Part shown: piece by piece, positions 58,541 to 64,000 of the stretch
Numbering within the stretch: the stretch's first letter is position 1
Layout: the number at the start of each line of letters is the position of its first letter
NCBI RefSeq assembly: GCF_042477335.2
Contig: NC_091245.1
Location: 28,716,501 to 28,780,500, forward strand
DNA from: Ovis canadensis
Taxonomy: Eukaryota; Chordata; Mammalia; Artiodactyla; Bovidae
DNA length: 64,000 nt
Reading direction: 5' to 3'
Translations under genes and position numbers: made by a program
Notes under the pieces: generated by a model
Databases searched by the model: none
What the model saw: the letters and a program-made list of their open reading frames with translations, nothing else
Told to the model about the DNA's origin: nothing

Positions 58541-59888
58541 TGTAACTCTGTGCCTCTGGTCCCTCTCTCCCACCACTGGGGATGTGAGTCAGATGTGGGA
58601 TGGTGCTGGTCCCACCAGCTGGCCTCTCACCTAGGGCCCAGCAGTGGACTGTACTCACAGCAGGGGCTCGGGGCATGTTTGCCGACTAAAACAATCTGTT
58701 CAATTGGGGTCAGCCACCCATGTCAGCCCCCCCTCCCCAACCCTCACCCTTGGGTAAAGAGAGAAAAGCTCTTCTTAAAATCACAGGTCTGACTGGAAGA
58801 GGGGTTAAAATAAGTCTGCCCATGTCATAGATGGAGAGACTGAGGCTGGGGAAGGAGCAGAGACTGGGTCAAGGCTGCCCAGGCAAGTCAATGGTGACAC
58901 CATGACAGACAGCCCAGACTCCAGACTCCCAGCCCACTGCTCCCTGACTTTTGGCCTCAGGGGCACTCTTCTCACACCCAGAAAAAAGGCAGCAGCTCCG
59001 GGCTCAGCGTGGGCTGAAGGTGGTCACGACAGTGGGTCCTCATCTGAGGCTCCTGTGTCTCCTCCTACATCCACAGAGAACTAGCTCTTGACTCCTGGGT
59101 CCCGAGCTCTACTTCACCTCTCACCGACTGCTCCTGCATTTCTCTGTGAGGTCCCATTTCTCAGGCCCTGCCCCAGGCAATTCCCCATCAACACATCTAA
59201 TCCCCAGCACTTCACCACCCCGCAGGCTCACTTAGACATCTTTGCTAACCGCTTGCAACACAATAGGTTTTCATCATCTTCGGAATGACCGTACATTTTG
59301 GAACACAAACTAGGTGAACTGGGTCTGGCAAATTCTATTTGTCTGCTTCTCCCTTCGTGCAGGCCAAGCCAGACTGCCAGGGATAACCAGAGCAGAATGA
59401 CGGTAATTTCTTGTTAGAAATACGTTTCATAAAGTCCATTTCCATCTCCCTTAAGAAGCCAGGAGCAGCCCAAAGAGGTCCAACTTGAGAGTCTCTTTGT
59501 GAGGGAGCTGTAGAGAGGACTTTGGTTTTCTTACAAATCTATGCTTATTGTGTTTTCCATGTTTTCTGCAACAAGCATTTAAAACTTTTACAAATATTTA
59601 CTTTTAAAAACTCTAAGGACAGAATCCTCCTGCTTCTCCAACTCCTCCCTGCTGGCCTGTCTCTCATTGCTTCTTTGCACAAGGCTGGTTTCTGTTGAAT
59701 CAGGGGTTGAAACTCTCCCCTCCAGCTTCTGAGTTTTAACCGGACCTTCTCAACAATGCCACCTTTTGAAGATGACTCTTGCCCAGTTCCTGGCTGACTG
59801 GGACCCGAATACAAAAATTGAATTCCTCTTTTCCACTATACCTCCTCCCCTCTCTGGACCTCAGTTAATCGTCTATAAAATAAAGGAG

Positions 59889-60006
59889 GGCTTCCCTGGT
59901 GGTTCAGTGGTTAAAACTCTGTGCTTCAACTGCAGGGGGCATGGCTTCAATCCCTGGTTGAGGAACTAAGATCCTGCATGCCGTGCTGTGCAGTCAATAA
60001 GTAAAT
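59889..60006 (+). mobile_element. CHR-type tRNA-derived SINE
   Basis: GGGCTTCCCTGGTGGTTCAG, GGCTTCAATCCCTGGTTGAG and ACTAAGATCCTGCATGCCGT, then AATAAGTAAATA identify a CHR SINE in sense orientation. Confidence 0.85.
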
Positions 60007-60615
60007 AGGAAGGGCCTGAAGATGGTCTCAAGGGTCCCTTCTGTCTCTGGCATACCGCATCTGAAGGTGGGGCTCAGGGTGAGTTCTGAGGACCTCCCTG
60101 CTCACATCAACACTGGACTTTGACCTTTTCAACAAAAGGTGCTGTCTGTGCACGCCTCTAATTGGAGAACTAGGGTGTGGGTGCAGCGGTGAGCAGGTGT
60201 CATTGGCAGTGCCTCATCCATAAGGTGGGGGAGTCGGGGAGACTCTCGTGGCAGTAAGGGGCAGTGGCGGAGGGCTACCCACGGTATGTGGACCCCTGCT
60301 CTGGGCCACACAGTATGCCCACGACTTCTGCTTATCCTGTGACAACGCTGTCACACTTCTGTTATCCCAGCTCAGGCTCCCACCACTTGGCCACACTACC
60401 TTTCAGTGCAACCACAGCTCTGGGCCTGGCTTTTGTGGACAGACCTGCAGGAGTTCAGAAGTTGCTGAGCTGCTCTGACAAGAGGAGGAAGAGATGGCCT
60501 CTGCCCTGTGAAAGCAAAGCAGGAGGAATGCTGAGAGGGGGCCAGGTTTTCTGGGTGATGTCATTCTCTCTGTCTGCTTCCCTGTGGTATTCCATGAGCC
60601 TTTAGTAAAGTCTTT

Positions 60616-61535
60616 TTCTTTTTTTTTTCACAGCTCTGTTAAGATGTAATTCACATAACCATAAAATTAATCCATTCGAAGTACACAGTTCAGTGGTTTT
60701 GAAGTATATTCACAGAGTTGCGCAACTATTACCACAATCAATTTTGGAATATTTTCGTCACCCTAAAAGAAAACCCCATCCACTAAGCCATTAGCAGTCA
60801 TTCCCCCCTCTCCATAACCCTTGGCAACCACGAATCTGCTTTCTCTTTCTATAGGTTTCTCTATTTTGGAAACTTCATGGAGCTAGCATCATCCAATGTG
60901 TGGTCTTCTGTGACTGGCTTCTGCTGCTGAGCACAGTGTTTTCAAGGTTCATTCACGTCGCTGTGTTATTGCTGCATTCTTTCTGTGGCTAAATAATATT
61001 CCATTATACGGATGCATCACATTTTATTCACTGGTTGATAGGTACTTAGGGCACTTTCACTTTTTAGCTATCACAAATAACGCTGCTAGGAACATTCATG
61101 TACAAAACTTTGTGAAGACCTATGTTTTCATTTATTTGGGGTATATATCCAGGAGCAGAATTGCTACATCACATGGTAATTCTATGTTGAATTGTTTGAA
61201 GAAGTGTCAGACTGTTTTTCACCAGTGTACGAGGGTTCCAATTTGTCCATGTCCTTGTCTGCACCTGTTAGTGCCCATCTTTTTCATTACAGCCATTCTA
61301 GTGGGTGTGAAATAGTATTTCATTATCGTCCAAACTTGCGTTTCCTTGACAGTTAATGATGTTGAACACCTCTTCATATGCTTTCAGCCATCTGTATATC
61401 TTCTTGAACAGACATGTCTATTCAAGTCCTTTGCCCATTTTTGACTTAGGTTATTTACCTTTTTCATTTTTTTGAATTGTGTGAGTTCTTGATACATACT
61501 GGGTACGAGCTCCTCATTAGAAATGTGATTGCAAA
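60616..61535 (-). mobile_element. Old L1 LINE 3' end, antisense
   Basis: From CAGCTCTGTTAAGATGTAAT through CCATTATACGGATGCATCAC to TTGAATTGTGTGAGTTCTTG the sequence is the reverse of an L1 3' region. It is similar in order to 5037-5900. The T-rich start at 60610-60629 may belong to this or to a later event. All frames are broken. Confidence 0.8.
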
Positions 61536-61559
61536 AATAAAGTCATGTTTGAGCTACAA

Positions 61560-61755
61560 CAACGACAGCTAACACTTACTCCGTGATTACCATGTGTTGA
61601 GTCCTGTTTCAAGTGTTTTACATGTAATAAGTGTTTTAATCCCCAGAACAACTCTACAAGGTAGGTATTACTGTTGTTGTTATTATCATTTCCATATTAC
61701 AGAGGCGTGAATAGAGTAACAGAGCCGCACCCTACTCAAGTCACCCATCTAGGAA
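61560..61755 (-). repeat. MIR SINE, antisense
   Basis: CTAACACTTACTCCGTGATT, AACAACTCTACAAGGTAGGT and TTCCATATTACAGAGGCGTG follow the reversed MIR order, nearly full length. Confidence 0.8.
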
Positions 61756-62684
61756 GGGGCAAAGCAGACGTTCTGGGGCATTTAGGGAAGGTCGTGGACC
61801 ACCCCTGAGCCATGGCACTGACTGGGAAGCCATGCCTCCTTGGACTGATATGGGGCAGAGCAGCCAGGAACCCCTAAAGGAGGGTTCAACTGTGGGACAG
61901 AAGCCAGGGCCATGAGATTGAGCCCACCTCACAAGTTTTTGTCTCCTCTGCTGGTCTTGGGGAATCTGGGTTCAATTTTATTTCAGGAAGAATCCAGTTT
62001 CTTTCAGCTGTGCATGCTCAGACTGGGTGGGGACTGCAGACTCTGACTCAGGAACTGACCCACTGCAAATCCTGGTGATGTTTTCAGCCATTAGCACCAG
62101 AGGGAGCTCAGCCCATTAACACATTAGCATGTGAGCTCCCCTGGCCTTTCTCTGCAGTAGGCCTGGGCAGGAAGGAGATGCTGTGGGGGAACACAGGGCT
62201 CAGAACAGGGAAAGTCTTGCCTCAGGGGTTGGAGGCTTAGATGTGACTGTAGATAGAACGAACAGTGACTCACAGAAATAGGTTCCATTGCCCTCTGATA
62301 TCTGGGTTCTGGGTGCCCAATCAGGCTGGAGCTCAGACAAGCTTTATTCAAGAAGATGGTAATGAAACGTTCCTATTACAAAATACGAATAGAGGAAGAT
62401 TAGAAACAACCCAAATATCCAATAGTGGGAGAAAGGCTGAGTAGATGCATCACAATCCTCATGGCGGACCATAAGACGGCTGTGAAAATCGACTGTGATG
62501 ACATGCCCGGAACCACGGGAAATCTCTTAGCCCGAATATTAAATTCATCAGTGCTCATTACTGTTAATAATCATCTCAATAACCCCAATGAGAACTCAAG
62601 GCATGGAGAAGTAAAGACCTCATCTGAGATGAGGCCTGGACTGATCCAGGGCTTGCACCCTTCTCACACTAAAATCCTGGAAAT

Positions 62685-62845
62685 GAATTTTTTAAAATAT
62701 TTACTTGGCTGCACAGGGTCTTAGTTGGAGCATGCAGGATCTAGCTCCTTGGCCAGGGATTGACCTTAGGCCCCCTGCATTGGGAGCATAGCATCTTAAC
62801 CACTGGAAGACTAAGAGAAGTCTTCCCTACCAAGGAAGTCCCCCA
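62685..62845 (-). mobile_element. CHR-type SINE, antisense, degenerate
   Basis: TTTTTTAAAATATTTACTTG, GGATTGACCTTAGGCCCCCT and CATCTTAACCACTGGAAGAC match a reversed CHR SINE. About 20 extra bases separate CCACTGG from the terminal AAGGAAGTCCC. Confidence 0.65.
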
Positions 62846-63652
62846 GCAATGAATCTGAACTCACCCCTTGTTGAGCACTTATTATGTGCCAGACATTGTG
62901 CTAAGTGCCGTGTCCCACATGGATGGGAATAGGACCAAAAAAAACATTCCACTGTGGTGGTTTGAGTAGTCTGTTCTTCTTGGTTTTGCAAAATTTCTAG
63001 CATATAATTAGGTCACACTCACAAAGAGAAATTCAGAACGCCAGCCTCTTGGGGATGCAGTGAAGCCCTCGGGACATCACCAGGGAGTGCTTTGGGACTT
63101 GCGGCAGCCCACCTTCACTCAGCACCTAGGCCCCAGGCCCCCAGGATGCAGGCCTCTCCCAGCTACTGGGAGACGCCCTCCTGGGGAGGGAGAGGAGGAG
63201 GAGCCTCGGGCCACTCCCTCCCTCCTCTCTGGTCTGGTGTTCTCATCTGCCGAACAGGGTAACAACCTCTGCCCTCTTGCATCCCAGAGTGCCAGAAGGA
63301 CACAAGTCAAGCAGTCGGTCTACTGCAGGCAGCTCAGAGCCCTGGGGGGCAACATGAAGCCTCAGGAAGGGGCTGCCTTTCTCAGGGGCCCCGTGAGAAC
63401 CTGAGAGAGTGCTGTTAGCGATACTGCCCCTCCTAGGGCAGCTTCCAGGCCTGCTCTCTCTTCCATCCTCTGCCGGCAGGACCAAGTCTCCACTTCCACC
63501 CGACATTCACACTCACTTCCTTCTGCCCTCCCTCCCTATACGCCACTGCTTTCCTGGACATGCTGGCTGACCTGGCTCCTGGGTTCAAATCACAGCCTGG
63601 CTTGTGCAGGAGTTCATTTCTCGCAGCCAGTACAAGCCCTACTCCCTCATCC

Positions 63653-63653
<1 letters not shown>

Positions 63654-63695
<42 letters not shown>
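63654..63695. repeat. (AC)21 microsatellite
   Basis: There are 42 bases of perfect AC repeat. The 300 bases to the window end stay CA-rich but imperfect. Confidence 0.98.
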
Positions 63696-63697
<2 letters not shown>

Positions 63698-64000
63698 CCA
63701 GTGCACATCCAACATCCCACCACATGCCTAACACACACACAAATCCAAAGCCATACCCAATACCCAGGAACATACGGCAGACAGATTCTCAGATACGCTC
63801 CTCTAAACAGATGCACACCCAACACAGTCAACGCCCAATGCACGACCGTTCACCTGACACACACACAGTGCACATACAACAGCCACCCAAACTACTGCTC
63901 CCGCCACAAGCACAAACCATGAGCACCCACCTCCAAACTCAAACTCATACCCCACATAAACAGACGCACATTCACTCAACCCAACCACACACACACATAC

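Larger units (their letters stand above)
18920..64000 (-). other. GLIS1: GLIS1 gene, 3' half (partial; 5' part beyond window)
   Basis: Seven coding exons on the minus strand encode the C-terminal 355 residues of GLIS1, a Kruppel-like nuclear transcription factor with five C2H2 fingers related to GLI and ZIC proteins. Known GLIS proteins bind a GC-rich GLIS site and can activate or repress transcription. Recognition rests on the finger sequences, the tract AKEQQVRKK after finger 5, and the C-terminus ending SIYTDT, which match GLIS1 as I remember it better than GLIS2 or GLIS3. All internal introns are GT-AG and phases agree (0, 0, 1, 2, 1, 1 in transcription order). The left limit is an estimated poly(A) site. 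The right side is open: fingers 1 and 2, the N-terminal region and the promoter are not in the window. Confidence 0.95.
42066..64000 (-). other. GLIS1: GLIS1 intron upstream of finger 3-4 exon, at least 21.9 kb
   Basis: Everything right of the finger 3-4 exon appears intronic. I looked on the minus strand for the expected finger 1-2 exon (HSGEKPNKC at its end, a GEDFTCFW-type finger) and did not see it. The content is GC-rich unique DNA, many MIR and L2 pieces, (CA)n clusters near 50 kb and 63.7 kb, a Bov-tA, a CHR SINE, an L1 split by BovB and another L1 tail. A cryptic alternative exon or a nested non-coding RNA cannot be excluded from sequence alone. Confidence 0.75.

Overview
This window is nuclear DNA from a ruminant, most likely a bovid. 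The evidence is four BovB (RTE-type) LINE copies, several Bov-tA/Bov-A SINE copies, CHR-type cetartiodactyl SINEs, an (AGC)n microsatellite on a SINE tail, and old L1, L2 and MIR elements throughout. Nothing looks bacterial, viral or organellar. The species cannot be fixed from the sequence alone.

One protein-coding gene is recognisable: the 3' half of GLIS1 (GLI-similar zinc finger 1), on the minus strand. Seven coding exons can be placed to the base. In transcription order they are 42065-41904, 37000-36890, 31886-31754, 26698-26542, 21227-21049, 20478-20311 and 19424-19267. Every internal boundary has GT/AG splice sites and the reading phases join without conflict. Together they encode 355 residues: most of zinc finger 3, zinc fingers 4 and 5, and the long proline/serine/histidine-rich C-terminal region ending at a TGA. 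A short 3'UTR follows, with an ATTAAA poly(A) signal at 18939-18944 and a Pumilio-type element at 19008-19015. The exon carrying zinc fingers 1 and 2 was not found. It should lie beyond base 64000, so the intron at the right end is at least 21.9 kb long.

Layout. 1-18919 is intergenic DNA downstream of GLIS1, with no convincing gene. It holds a BovB (3.0-4.25 kb), a nested L1/SINE complex (5.0-7.7 kb), SINEs, a 90-bp three-copy tandem repeat (13.84-14.10 kb) and a purine-rich tract (16.08-16.26 kb). 18920-42065 is the GLIS1 exon-intron region, with two BovB copies in introns, a 46-base alternating CG/CA tract (29.64 kb) and several A+T-rich islets that could be conserved regulatory elements. 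42066-64000 is a single intron rich in MIR and L2, with (CA)n tracts near 50 kb and 63.7 kb, an old L1 split by a BovB with a clean target-site duplication (56.70-58.22 kb), and a second L1 tail (60.6-61.5 kb).

I found no wholly new biological system. The most useful points are the resolved GLIS1 exon ladder, the two datable nested BovB insertions, the Z-DNA-prone tract, the CACGTG cluster in the last intron, and a few candidate intronic enhancers. Repeat family names are from memory of consensus sequences and were not searched.
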